Source: Planctomycetota bacterium (GTDB taxonomy: Bacteria; Planctomycetota; MHYJ01; JACQXL01). From it: a stretch of DNA of 64,000 bases. This document shows positions 15,897-25,033 of this stretch, one piece after another. The notes under the pieces are model-generated. The model was not told the DNA's origin, did not search any database, and saw only the letters and a program-made list of their open reading frames with translations. The position numbers were made by a program, and so were the translations under genes. Where the stretch lies: NCBI GenBank assembly GCA_016235865.1, contig JACRIK010000014.1, positions 17,371 to 81,370 on the forward strand, in the 5' to 3' direction. The stretch's first letter is position 1, and every line of letters starts with the position of its first letter.

Positions 15897-16673
15897 ATGA
15901 AAGCATTAATTCTCGGCGCCGGGTATGGGTTGCGTTTGTACCCCTTAACCGCCAATACACCCAAGCCGCTGCTGGATATTGCCGGCAAGCCGGTAATTGA
16001 ATGGACCCTGGATTTACTCCTGCCGCGCAAGGAGATTGACAGGATATTTATCGTCAGCAACCACCTCTTCTATGGTAATTACGAAAAGTGGCTGGCCGAT
16101 AGGATGGAGCAGCGGTCCGGGCTGTTTCGGACCTACGGCAAAAAGATTGTGCTGTGCGATGATATGTCGGAGAGTGTCAATGATAAATTAGGCGCCATCG
16201 GCGATATTAAATTTGTCATCAAGAAGAACAAAATCAACGACGACCTGCTGATTGTGGCCGGCGATAATTTGTTTGAGATTGACTTCACTGATTTTATAAA
16301 GTATTTCAAGAAGCAGGGCACGGCCATTTCACTTAAGGATTTCAAGGGTAGCCATAAAGAGATTATCAGCCAGTATGGCGTGGTGACCCTGGATAAGGAC
16401 AAGCGGATAATTGATTTCGAGGAAAAGCCGGCCCAGCCGCAGAGCACCCTGGTGGCCATGTGCCTGTATATCTTTGCCAAAGGCGACCTGATGCTGATTG
16501 ACAAGTATCTGAACAAGGGTTTTAATCCAGATGCGCCCGGCTACTACCTGCAGTGGCTGTATAAACAGAAGGATATCTACGGCTATACCCTGAAGGGCAA
16601 CTGGTTTGACATCGGGGATATTGATTCTTACCAAAAGGCGTCTGATTATTACCGGCAGAAATACGCTGAATGA
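15897..16673 (+). CDS. Sugar-phosphate nucleotidyltransferase
   Basis: 258 residues, single GT-A-like NTP_transferase domain. Signature [33 protein letters not shown] is close to GxGxRLxPLTxxxPKP; the third residue group reads GAGYG. Further motifs are AGDNLFEID (metal-binding Asp), EKP and [10 protein letters not shown]. It activates a hexose-1-phosphate with NTP (dTTP or UTP type), for cell-envelope polysaccharides. No hexapeptide acetyltransferase domain follows. It is single gene, with a leaderless-type promoter, upstream of the pilus operon; the wecA-like and wbqC-like genes 7 kb away may be in the same pathway. Confidence 0.87.
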   Translation: [258 protein letters not shown]

Positions 16674-16721
16674 CGCGGCCGGAACCGGCTTTAAATTAGC
16701 GGATAAAAAATTATTAAATAC

Positions 16722-16750
16722 TTGAAGTAATATACGTATTTTGATATAAA
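16722..16750 (+). promoter_or_regulatory. Promoter of the pil operon, leaderless geometry
   Basis: TTGAAG (16722-16727), 17-bp spacer, TATAAA (16745-16750), nine nucleotides before the ATG at 16760 and no ribosome binding site. Confidence 0.55.
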
Positions 16751-16759
16751 CAATAATCT

Positions 16760-17815
16760 ATGGCAGTAAAGTTAAAAGGCAAACCGCTGATTGGTTTAGA
16801 CATCGGTTCGCGGGCTATTAAAGCCGTGGAATTGTCATACTCGCCCAAGACCGAGGGGTATGCCATGAGCGGGTATGTATACCGCGAAATAGCCCCCGGC
16901 GAGGACCTAAAGGAGGTTCTGAAACAAATCTGGGCCGAACACCAGTTCCACACCAACAAAGTCGCGACATCGATATCAGGCCGGTCGGTTATTGTCCGTT
17001 ACATTACCATGCCGGATATGACCGACGAGGAATTGAAGAACGCCATTAAATACGAGGCCAGCAAATATATTCCGTTTGAAGTGGATGAGGTGATGATAGA
17101 TTGCCTGAAACTTCCGCATATCAGGAAAGAGGATGCGGGCGGCAAACCGTCAAAGGATATTACCGTGCTGTTAGTCGCGGCCAAGCGGGATAAGCTGGAT
17201 GAGCATATCACGTTGCTTGAGGAAAGCGGTCTTTGGCCGATAGCGGTTGACGTGGATTGTTTTGCCCTGGGTAATTCATTCGAACTGAAGCAGTTGATTA
17301 ATCCGTCGCCGGATATCGGCAACAAGGTCACGGCTCTGATTGATATCGGCGCGGTCAAGACTAATGTTAATATCATGATCGGCTTGCAGGTGTTTTTTAC
17401 CAGGGAAATCTATATCGCCGGCAACGATTTTACCGAAGCCATCAGCAAAAAGATGGGCATGCCGGAAAACGAGGCGGAACAACTCAAGCGTAACCCGGCG
17501 CTCAAAGCCGATGAGATTAAGGACTATGTCAGTTCGCTGCTGGATGACCTGACCCACGAGATACAGCTTTCATTTGATTATTTTGAGCACCAGTTTGACA
17601 AGCCGATAGAAAATATTTATCTTTCCGGCGGCGCGTCTCAATTGCAGGGTCTGGAGGAGTCGTTTGATTCGGCGTTTAACCGGAAATTGATTCGCTGGGA
17701 CCCGTGCGAGTCATTTGAGGTGATTTCAGACAAGATTGACCCGGTTGAATTAAAGAAAAAGGCCACCCAGCTGGTTATTGCCGCCGGACTGGCATCAAGG
17801 GTAAAAAAGGATTAG
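16760..17815 (+). CDS. pilM: Type IV pilus assembly protein PilM
   Basis: 351 residues, an actin-like ATPase. The phosphate-1 motif is GLDIGSRAIKAVEL, phosphate-2 is ALIDIGAVKTNVN, and the adenosine motif is NIYLSGGASQLQGLEE. PilM lies on the cytoplasmic face and binds the N-terminus of PilN to link the cytoplasmic and periplasmic parts of the pilus machine. First gene of an operon continuing with pilN 3 nt later. The gene order pilM-N-O-(P)-Q is standard. Confidence 0.95.
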   Translation: MAVKLKGKPLIGLDIGSRAIKAVELSYSPKTEGYAMSGYVYREIAPGEDLKEVLKQIWAEHQFHTNKVATSISGRSVIVRYITMPDMTDEELKNAIKYEASKYIPFEVDEVMIDCLKLPHIRKEDAGGKPSKDITVLLVAAKRDKLDEHITLLEESGLWPIAVDVDCFALGNSFELKQLINPSPDIGNKVTALIDIGAVKTNVNIMIGLQVFFTREIYIAGNDFTEAISKKMGMPENEAEQLKRNPALKADEIKDYVSSLLDDLTHEIQLSFDYFEHQFDKPIENIYLSGGASQLQGLEESFDSAFNRKLIRWDPCESFEVISDKIDPVELKKKATQLVIAAGLASRVKKD

Positions 17816-17818
17816 ATT

Positions 17819-18442
17819 ATGATTCGGATAAATCTGCTTCCGGAAGAAAGAAGGCGTAAGGAAAAGACCCCATTGCCGCGCTTTCTGGCAATGAATGCGG
17901 CTGTGATTATCTGCTTGCTTCTGGGTATTTGGGATGCTTATACGTATGTGGACATCAATCGCAAGACCGAGATGTTAAGGACCGATAAGGACGCGTTGTC
18001 AAAACTGCAAATCCAGACCGCCGACTATAATACCATGCTGGCTGAAGAGCAGAAATTGAGCGAATGGAATAAAGCGGCTCTACAGATAAAAGAGACCCGG
18101 GAATTCTATTGGTGGGAGAAGATTGATGAAATCTGGGATATTATTTATGGCGCCCGGGATGTATGGATTACCTCCCTCCTGGCGAACGAGAGCGCGCCGG
18201 CCGGTTATCGCGGTAAGGCGTCGGTTTCGGCATCCATCAGCATGAATTGCCTGGCCACGGGATTTTCTTCAGAACGGATGACGAATTTCCGGCTAAAGCT
18301 AAAGAGCCATCAGAGTTTGATGGAAACTTTTAATCTCAAGATTAACGAACCTCCCCAATTTTCGGTGGTCGCCCAACCGCAAGCTAAGGAGGAATTCGCG
18401 GTCAAATTTGACATTGATATGAGCCGGGAGCGGAAGAAATAA
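17819..18442 (+). CDS. pilN: Type IV pilus assembly protein PilN
   Basis: 207 residues. The N-terminal MIRINLLPEERR is the conserved PilM-binding peptide, followed by one membrane helix (residues 25-45) and a periplasmic coiled-coil/ferredoxin-like domain. PilN forms an inner-membrane heterodimer with PilO. Position between pilM and pilO supports the call. Confidence 0.92.
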   Translation: MIRINLLPEERRRKEKTPLPRFLAMNAAVIICLLLGIWDAYTYVDINRKTEMLRTDKDALSKLQIQTADYNTMLAEEQKLSEWNKAALQIKETREFYWWEKIDEIWDIIYGARDVWITSLLANESAPAGYRGKASVSASISMNCLATGFSSERMTNFRLKLKSHQSLMETFNLKINEPPQFSVVAQPQAKEEFAVKFDIDMSRERKK

Positions 18443-18445
18443 CAG

Positions 18446-19030
18446 ATGAAATTGACTGAAAAACAACTGCTGATTCTGACCATTGTGATACCGGCCGTGG
18501 TAGCCATTGGTTTGGCCGGTGTCGGGTTCTTTGTGTTCAGTAAGGATATCGCCAAGTTAAACAAAGACATCGCTGAAGTTAATTTGAGGATAAAAGACGA
18601 GAAGGACAGATTAACTAAAATGGTGGAATTGGAAGAAAAACTGAAAAAGCTAAGGTTAGAGCGGGATGCGCTCCAGGCGCTTTTGCCGACCAAGGAAGAG
18701 GCGTCTTATGAGAATTTTATCGACACGCTGACCAGATTCAGCCGTGAAGCGGGTGTTAAGCTTTCCAGCGCCACCGCCGACGAAGGACGGAGTGGCCCGC
18801 CAACAACCGGTTCAACCTCCTTTGACAAAATGGCATATTCGTTAAAAATTCAGGGTAATTTTTTCCAGATTATTAACTTTGTCTATCTGCTGGAAACCTA
18901 CCAGCGGTTCATTAAGGTGGATAACTTTTCGGTCAGGCCGGTTGGCGCCGTAACAGCGGATAAGCCGACTCAATACAACCTGGATGTAAAAATAACATCC
19001 TATGTCTACAAGGAACCGGGAAAGAAATAA
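18446..19030 (+). CDS. pilO: Type IV pilus assembly protein PilO
   Basis: 194 residues. One membrane helix (LILTIVIPAVVAIGLAGVGF), a coiled coil (about 33-75, KLNKDIAEVNLRIKDEKDRL), then the small alpha/beta domain with the LLPTKEEASYENFIDTLTRF signature typical of PilO. It starts 3 nt after pilN. Partner of PilN in the inner-membrane platform. Confidence 0.9.
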   Translation: MKLTEKQLLILTIVIPAVVAIGLAGVGFFVFSKDIAKLNKDIAEVNLRIKDEKDRLTKMVELEEKLKKLRLERDALQALLPTKEEASYENFIDTLTRFSREAGVKLSSATADEGRSGPPTTGSTSFDKMAYSLKIQGNFFQIINFVYLLETYQRFIKVDNFSVRPVGAVTADKPTQYNLDVKITSYVYKEPGKK

Positions 19031-19067
19031 AATACGGTATTTGCACCGGGTGATGCGAGTTTAAATT

Positions 19068-20744
19068 ATGAAGCGTTTTATTTGTCTATCAGTTATAATT
19101 ACTTTGGGTTGTTTATTGTCTGAGGCGCTAATATGGGGGCAGGCCACCGCGCCTGCGGCCGCAGATAAAAAACAACCGGAGGCCGGCCAGCCAAGCCGTT
19201 TTGTCAAAGATGAAAGTTGGTATACTATCGTTCTGAACGGGGAAAAAGTCGGTTCCCGGCATACGACGCTTGATGAGATACCTGTGCAGGTCCAAGGCAG
19301 CACAGCAACACAAAAGGCATATGTATTTCTGCAGGAGGTATTTCTTGGTAACCCGGCGGCATTGCCTTATGTGAAATTGAGCGAAGAAATGCAGTTTAAC
19401 GCCTCCGATATGACTTTGCTGAAATCAACCCTCAGGCTGTCATTGGCAGATAAAAGGGAGATTGTTCTTAAGGGGAATAGGGAAGGGGACAAGCTAATGT
19501 TTGTCACTACAATAATCACTCCGGTGCCTTCAGGTGAGCCTGTTTCCCAACCTCCGGCCAACCAGGAGTTTGCAGATGGTGAGAATTTGTATTCAGAGCA
19601 GGCTTTGGGTTTTCTCTTGATTAATAATAATTGGACGGTTAATCAGAGCTATCCCTTGAAGCTTATAAACAGCTATAATCCCGGCAATTTGTTCGCCGAT
19701 GCCCATCTGATGATAAGGGAAAAAACAACCCAAAGGATAATGGGAGTTCCGACCGAGGGATATATGTGTTCTTTGGTGGTAATGGATCCTTCTTCCAGCG
19801 TGAAGGATATGGAGTATTTTATCGGGTTGAATGGCATGGTTTTGAAGCAAGCCACGGGCAATCTTACAGCAATCAAAATATCTCAGGAGGAGTACGCGAG
19901 CGGCATGGCCGCTAAACGTGTTTTTGAGCCCAAGGGGCGGATTGACCCCTTTGTGCCGCGCCTGACTGCGATAGGTCCTGGACGCACTTCAGGTAGTGAC
20001 ACGCCAGTCACCCCGCCAAAGACGCCGATAGGCGACGTATGGCTGACCGAGGCAAGAGAACAACTCCAGTTGATGAAGGATATTTACGAAAAGACACCTG
20101 CTGAGGAAAGAGATGCGTTGTTAGTGGCGCCATACCAGAGAATCCTCGATCTGTATGGGAAGGTAAACAGCACCAATGATATTAAGGCGAAGAATGAGAT
20201 GGAGGATATTCGGACCGAAGCGGAACGTCTCTTTGGCGGGGCAGAAAAGATATACGCTGAAGCAGTCTATATAAGAAACGAGGCCAAGAATGATTTTGAA
20301 GGCGGCATGACTATGGGGCTTTATAAGGACATCCCCAAGAAGTTAGTCAGGATTTCAGAGTTGGTTGATAGGAAAGAAATAAGAAAGACTGAATATCAGT
20401 CCAAGGTTAAAGCGCTGGTCGATGAGGTGGCGGAGCTGGCCCGGCGGGCAAAAATAATAGAGGAGTTCTTTGCCACCCGGCCGGTTATCAGCGGCATTAT
20501 TTATTATATGAAGGCGGAAGAGGTAAAATTACAGCCGTTGGTTATTAATTTCCTCGGCTCCGAGATTTCCCTGCCGATATCGTATTTTAAGCAGATACCG
20601 GCTTCATCAATTATGATAGGTACTAAGGTCTATAAGGAAGGGGACAAGGTGTCCGATGATTTGGCCGTTAAAACGATCCGGCCAAATGTAATAATATTCG
20701 ACTATAAAAACGAGGAAATTTCGTTAGAATATAAGGGAAGATAA
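19068..20744 (+). CDS. Secreted pilus-operon protein in the pilP position
   Basis: 558 residues with a signal peptide (FICLSVIITLGCLLSEALIWGQA). It has a long beta-rich region (40-270), a helical stretch (320-480; WLTEAREQLQLMKDIYEKT, ELARRAKIIEEFFA) and a C-terminal beta domain of about 60 residues (ISLPISYFKQIPASSIMIGT, then VYKEGDKV, PNVIIFDYKNEEISLEYKG). The last part resembles the homology region of PilP/GspC that contacts the secretin. PilP itself is about 170 residues, so this protein is an enlarged functional replacement by position. The role is inferred from place and from the C-terminal domain only. Confidence 0.72.
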   Translation: MKRFICLSVIITLGCLLSEALIWGQATAPAAADKKQPEAGQPSRFVKDESWYTIVLNGEKVGSRHTTLDEIPVQVQGSTATQKAYVFLQEVFLGNPAALPYVKLSEEMQFNASDMTLLKSTLRLSLADKREIVLKGNREGDKLMFVTTIITPVPSGEPVSQPPANQEFADGENLYSEQALGFLLINNNWTVNQSYPLKLINSYNPGNLFADAHLMIREKTTQRIMGVPTEGYMCSLVVMDPSSSVKDMEYFIGLNGMVLKQATGNLTAIKISQEEYASGMAAKRVFEPKGRIDPFVPRLTAIGPGRTSGSDTPVTPPKTPIGDVWLTEAREQLQLMKDIYEKTPAEERDALLVAPYQRILDLYGKVNSTNDIKAKNEMEDIRTEAERLFGGAEKIYAEAVYIRNEAKNDFEGGMTMGLYKDIPKKLVRISELVDRKEIRKTEYQSKVKALVDEVAELARRAKIIEEFFATRPVISGIIYYMKAEEVKLQPLVINFLGSEISLPISYFKQIPASSIMIGTKVYKEGDKVSDDLAVKTIRPNVIIFDYKNEEISLEYKGR

Positions 20745-20758
20745 AAGGAGTGTAATTT

Positions 20759-22534
20759 ATGAGGAAAGATACCTATCGATTAATGGCAGTTTGCGTATGC
20801 GTGCTGATGATTGGGGCGCTGGTATTATCGGCCCAGGAAAACCCGGTTCCGGCAGCCGGTTCGCCGGCATCAGCTCAGCCGGTGACAGATAAAGATAAAT
20901 CTATTGCTCCGACTATTACGGTTGAGTGGGTGGAAAAACCATTGAGAACGGCATTGGAAGCCATTGGAGAAGCCGCCAATGTCAATATAATAATTGACAC
21001 TCAGATATCAAACGAAGATAAAGTTACGGTGACATTCAGAAACCTTGATTGGCGCCTGGCCCTGGAAGCAACTACCCAATTGGCAAAGTGTATCCTGGAA
21101 GAGACCAGCCCTTCAGTTTTCATGGTAACCAAGCCGCCGACAATTAATATGGACCTTAAAAATGCCCCGCTGGACGAGGTTATTCGTCAGATTGCCAAAA
21201 TGGCCGATGTTAATATTATTATGACAGACGACATTAAAGGGTCTATTACGATGATGCTTTCAGATGTGCCCTGGCTGGAAGCGTTGCAGAATATCATTAA
21301 GACTACGGGTTTCAGTTTAGTGCAGGAGAGACACAAAGTTATTAGGATTGTCCGAACCGAGACGCTGAAGGAACAGTTGGAAACCAGGGTCTTTCAGTTA
21401 AAATACCTCAGGCCGCCCGGTTCTTACAAGGCAACGATAACGACTCCTTATGCGGTGGGCGGCGTTAAGGCCACAAGTGATAATATTAAGGAATTTACGG
21501 TATTAAACATCCTTAAGAATATGTTAACCCGTAAAGGGAGTTCCCTTATTGGTAATCTGGAATACGATATAAAAAGCAATTGTCTCATTGTTCAGGATAC
21601 CAAGACTGTCCTTGATTCAATGGGGAAGATGATTGAACAGTTAGATGTGGCTCCCGAACAGGTTCTTATTGAATTAAAATTCGTCTCTACCACCAATGAA
21701 GATCTGCTTAATTTTGGCATGAAGTATAATTTCGGCGGCTCCAAAGACCCCAAGTCGGAAATAATGAAGACGGCGCCGAGTCCGTCAAGCGTTACGACTT
21801 CCTTGCCTTTTGGATTCGGGCGCAAGCAGGACAGTACATTTAATCAGTTCTTCTTGAATACTTATGATGTCTCGGCGGTCTTGAGATTATTCAAGACAGA
21901 TACCAAGAGTAAGTTTATTCAGGAGCCCAACTTGATTATGCTGGACGGTGATGAAGCCACCGTATTTGTCGGTGAATTAATTCGTTATGCAGTGACAAAG
22001 GTTTCTTACTCAGCCGCCGGATTGCCGCTCTACGAATTAACCGAAGCACCCCCGATAAATGTTGGATTCCAATTGTGGGTTATGCCGAATGTTATCAAGG
22101 GGACAAATCAACTCCTGGTTACTCTTATTCCCCGCCTGGAAGATCTTTCAGGTAAGGATGATGGTTTTGAGACATTTGAAGTAGCTGGGCAGTCACTTAA
22201 ACTTCCCAGGATAAGGCAGTCAACCGTGGTGACGAAAATACTTATTGAAAGCGGTCAGACTGCAATCATAGGCGGCTTAGTGGATGAACGGCTGACCAAG
22301 ACAATGGAGCGGGTGCCCGGGCTGGGCGATATTCCCATAATCGGGGAACCATTTCGATATCGAGGTAAGTCGCTTAATGAACGCAAACTCTTAGTATTCG
22401 TTACTCCGCGTGTCATAAAAACGGCTGAGGTAACCACGAAGATATTAAGTGATAAGATTAACGGTGTGGAAAGTCCACTCGTGATGCCTTTTGACTCGGA
22501 AAAAGAAAAGGGCAAGGATAAGAAAACCAAATAA
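20759..22534 (+). CDS. pilQ: Type IV pilus secretin PilQ
   Basis: 591 residues with signal peptide. Two STN/N0-N1-type domains (about 50-120 and 130-200, DLKNAPLDEVIRQIAKMADVNI) precede the secretin barrel. The secretin signature is VTKILIESGQTAIIGGLVDE with VPGLGDIPIIGEPFRYRG and the terminal LLVFVTPRVIKT. It forms the outer-membrane channel for the pilus, which implies a double-membrane envelope. An AAGGAG-like site precedes the ATG. No AMIN domain is seen. Confidence 0.94.
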   Translation: MRKDTYRLMAVCVCVLMIGALVLSAQENPVPAAGSPASAQPVTDKDKSIAPTITVEWVEKPLRTALEAIGEAANVNIIIDTQISNEDKVTVTFRNLDWRLALEATTQLAKCILEETSPSVFMVTKPPTINMDLKNAPLDEVIRQIAKMADVNIIMTDDIKGSITMMLSDVPWLEALQNIIKTTGFSLVQERHKVIRIVRTETLKEQLETRVFQLKYLRPPGSYKATITTPYAVGGVKATSDNIKEFTVLNILKNMLTRKGSSLIGNLEYDIKSNCLIVQDTKTVLDSMGKMIEQLDVAPEQVLIELKFVSTTNEDLLNFGMKYNFGGSKDPKSEIMKTAPSPSSVTTSLPFGFGRKQDSTFNQFFLNTYDVSAVLRLFKTDTKSKFIQEPNLIMLDGDEATVFVGELIRYAVTKVSYSAAGLPLYELTEAPPINVGFQLWVMPNVIKGTNQLLVTLIPRLEDLSGKDDGFETFEVAGQSLKLPRIRQSTVVTKILIESGQTAIIGGLVDERLTKTMERVPGLGDIPIIGEPFRYRGKSLNERKLLVFVTPRVIKTAEVTTKILSDKINGVESPLVMPFDSEKEKGKDKKTK

Positions 22535-22543
22535 CGCGCCGAG

Positions 22544-23191
22544 ATGCCCACAAAATTTCAGTTCCTGGTGCGTTTTACCAAAAAGGGCAGGGCCAAATAC
22601 CTGTCGCATCGGGAACTGCTTAATCTTATCGAACAGGCCGTTCGTCGGGCAGATATTCCAGTTGTTTTCTCCGAAGGCTTTAACCCCAGGCCGCGCATCT
22701 CTTTTCTGACGGCATTGCCTTTAGGTATTTCATCTGATGATGAAGTTCTGCATTTCCAGCTGTCGGAATGGGTAAATCAGAACGAAATAATCCAGAAGTT
22801 TAATCGTGAGCTGGTTGAAGGCATAACGGCTACGAGCATTGAGCCGCTTAGGCAGGATATAACCGGTTCTTTTAATGTCGAATATAAAATTATGCCGCTT
22901 ACTGAAGATGCTTCAGCACAGATTTTGAAATTATCGGCTGACAAGATAAAAAACTGGATGCTCCAGCCAGTCCAGGTAATTAAGCGCGACTATGACAATA
23001 AAGAGTCTAAGAATATTAACCTGAAATCGTTTGTCCAAAAAATGGAATTAAAAGACCAGGCGCTGTTTTTAACTATAAAAGTATCCAACGACGGTACCGC
23101 GCGGCCTGAAGAAGTCCTTTGGTCGTTGGGTATTAAAAGCGGTATAAAAGATGGTTCTTATTCAATCCATAAACAAAAAACGTTCAGTTAA
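22544..23191 (+). CDS. TIGR03936/DUF2344 radical SAM-linked protein
   Basis: 215 residues matching TIGR03936 (FLVRFTKKGRAKYLSHREL, VVFSEGFNPRPRISFLTALPLGISS). Relatives are normally fused to, or adjacent to, a B12-dependent radical SAM protein; none lies nearby here. The protein's chemistry is unknown to me. It starts 9 nt after pilQ in the same transcription unit, whose relation to pili is unclear. Confidence 0.86.
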   Translation: MPTKFQFLVRFTKKGRAKYLSHRELLNLIEQAVRRADIPVVFSEGFNPRPRISFLTALPLGISSDDEVLHFQLSEWVNQNEIIQKFNRELVEGITATSIEPLRQDITGSFNVEYKIMPLTEDASAQILKLSADKIKNWMLQPVQVIKRDYDNKESKNINLKSFVQKMELKDQALFLTIKVSNDGTARPEEVLWSLGIKSGIKDGSYSIHKQKTFS

Positions 23192-23207
23192 CGCGTAATA
23201 ATTGTCT

Positions 23208-23951
23208 ATGCTAATTACCGGACATCAGCCGAATTACTTGCCGTATATTGGATTTTTCCATAAGGTTTTATTGGCAGATGTTTTTGTTATCGTAGATTTA
23301 GTCCAATATGTTAAGCGCGGGCCTTTTGGCTGGATTAATCGTAATCGCATCCGCACTGATCAGGGCTGGATTTGGTTGACAGTTCCGGTTAAAACCAAAG
23401 GGAAGTATCATCAATCGATTATGGAAACAGGAATAGATAACTCAACTTCTTGGGCACGTAAACATTTAAAAAGCATCGAACGAAATTACCATAGCGCCCC
23501 ATATTTTCAAAGATACTTCAAGGCTATACAGCAAATTTACCTGAAGCAGTGGCTGTTATTGGCTGAGCTAAACGAGGCCATCATTCGCTATCTGATAGAT
23601 GCTCTGGGTATAAAGGTCAAGATTGTCCGGGCTTCTCAATTAGGACTCGATTATAAGTTACCTGATGCCGATACTAGAAATGATGGTTCGGCTACGGATC
23701 TGATTATCCAGATATGTCAGAAACTTGGTTCTGATTCCTATTTGCACGGTAAGCACGGGCAGGATTATCTTGACGAATCGATGCTGAAGGAATCAAAGAT
23801 TGTTTCCTGCTTTCAGGAGTTCCATCACCCGGTTTATAAACAGCAGTATCAGTCGTTTATGCCGGAAATGTCCGTTATCGATTTATTATTTAACCACGGC
23901 GATGAGAGCATGAAAATCATCAGCCAGAGCGGTAAATATATATGCAAGTGA
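23208..23951 (+). CDS. WbqC-like family protein
   Basis: 247 residues from the ATG at 23208 (a TTG at 23202 is the alternative). Matches the WbqC-like family: ITGHQPNYLPYIGFFHKVLLADVF, FGWINRNRIRT, and the HPVYKQQYQSFMPEMSVIDLLFN end. Members are found in O-antigen/polysaccharide loci, and the enzymatic activity is not established. The last 10 nt overlap the next gene, so the two are coupled. Confidence 0.88.
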   Translation: MLITGHQPNYLPYIGFFHKVLLADVFVIVDLVQYVKRGPFGWINRNRIRTDQGWIWLTVPVKTKGKYHQSIMETGIDNSTSWARKHLKSIERNYHSAPYFQRYFKAIQQIYLKQWLLLAELNEAIIRYLIDALGIKVKIVRASQLGLDYKLPDADTRNDGSATDLIIQICQKLGSDSYLHGKHGQDYLDESMLKESKIVSCFQEFHHPVYKQQYQSFMPEMSVIDLLFNHGDESMKIISQSGKYICK

Positions 23952-25030
23952 GCTGGCTTTACTTTTATTTGGTTGTTTTTGCCATAGCGGCATTGATCAC
24001 CTATCTGGCTACTTTTCTGACACGAGCTATTTCCGGACCGTTGAAAATAGTGGATAACCCCGGTCCGCTTAAAATTCATACTCAGCCCACTCCACGACTC
24101 GGCGGCCTCGGTATTTATATTGGCTTTATACTGACGATTATTTTGATTTTCTATAATATTATCGGGGGGTCCCTGGTTAACCTTACGGAAATAACAAAAC
24201 AACAATTCATAAGTGTGATTCTCGGTGGGGGCGTCGTTATGCTGATAGGATTTTATGACGATGTCCGGTCCGCGTCTTCCGGCGGCTTATCAGCGATAAT
24301 AAAATTAATTATTCTTTTTGGCGCTACATTCATTTTGGCGCATGCCGGGATAATTCTGAATTTCCCGTTTCCCCAGTGGATTAATTTCGTGTTAACTCTA
24401 TTCTGGATAGTCGGAGTCATCAGCGCCTTTAATGCCATGGATAATATGGATGGATTGGCGACCGGATTAGCCCTGATTGCTGCAGGGATATATGTGGTTA
24501 TTGCCCGCCAGACCCATCAGTGGGTTTGGGGATTGCTGGCCTCGGCTTTAATGGGTGCCACAGCCGGTTTTCTGCCGCATAACTTCAGAGTTAAAAAGCC
24601 GGCGGCAGTCTTTATGGGTGATTCCGGAGCATTTTTCATCGGCTTTACACTGGCCGCACTGAGCATTATGGGCGGATGGTCCACCAGCCCTTTTAAGGCA
24701 TCGATTATCCCGATTATCATACTGGGTGTGCCCATACTTGATTTTATCTATATCGTTATCCAGAGGTATTTGAAGGGGCTCACGCCGACAATCTCTCAAG
24801 TAATTACCTATACCGGTAATGACCATCTCTCGCATCGGATTAATCATTTCCTGGGTAAAAAGCCGACGGTGTTGTTTATCTACCTGATTTCTTTTACCTT
24901 GGGGCTTGGGGCTGTGGCGCTCCGGAATTCTACTAAGACCGAGGCCATATTTATCACGGTTCAGTACCTGCTTATAGTTTCTATTATCCTGATTCTGATA
25001 GGGTTCTTGTCCAGGCACAAGGCGCATTAG
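23942..25030 (+). CDS. WecA/MraY-family undecaprenyl-phosphate sugar-1-phosphate transferase
   Basis: 362 residues, about ten membrane helices. Motifs of the GT4 family of polyprenyl-P transferases: PTPRLGGLGIY, GFYDDVRS, NAMDNMDGLATG (metal-binding Asp pair), FMGDSGAFFIGF. The enzyme links a sugar phosphate to undecaprenyl phosphate in the cytoplasmic membrane, starting a lipid-linked glycan. Sequence favours the WecA-type over MraY, as no mur genes are near, but the sugar is unknown. Last gene of the pil-to-wecA transcription unit; convergent with ftsY. Confidence 0.9.
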   Translation: MQVSWLYFYLVVFAIAALITYLATFLTRAISGPLKIVDNPGPLKIHTQPTPRLGGLGIYIGFILTIILIFYNIIGGSLVNLTEITKQQFISVILGGGVVMLIGFYDDVRSASSGGLSAIIKLIILFGATFILAHAGIILNFPFPQWINFVLTLFWIVGVISAFNAMDNMDGLATGLALIAAGIYVVIARQTHQWVWGLLASALMGATAGFLPHNFRVKKPAAVFMGDSGAFFIGFTLAALSIMGGWSTSPFKASIIPIIILGVPILDFIYIVIQRYLKGLTPTISQVITYTGNDHLSHRINHFLGKKPTVLFIYLISFTLGLGAVALRNSTKTEAIFITVQYLLIVSIILILIGFLSRHKAH

Positions 25031-25033
25031 CGT

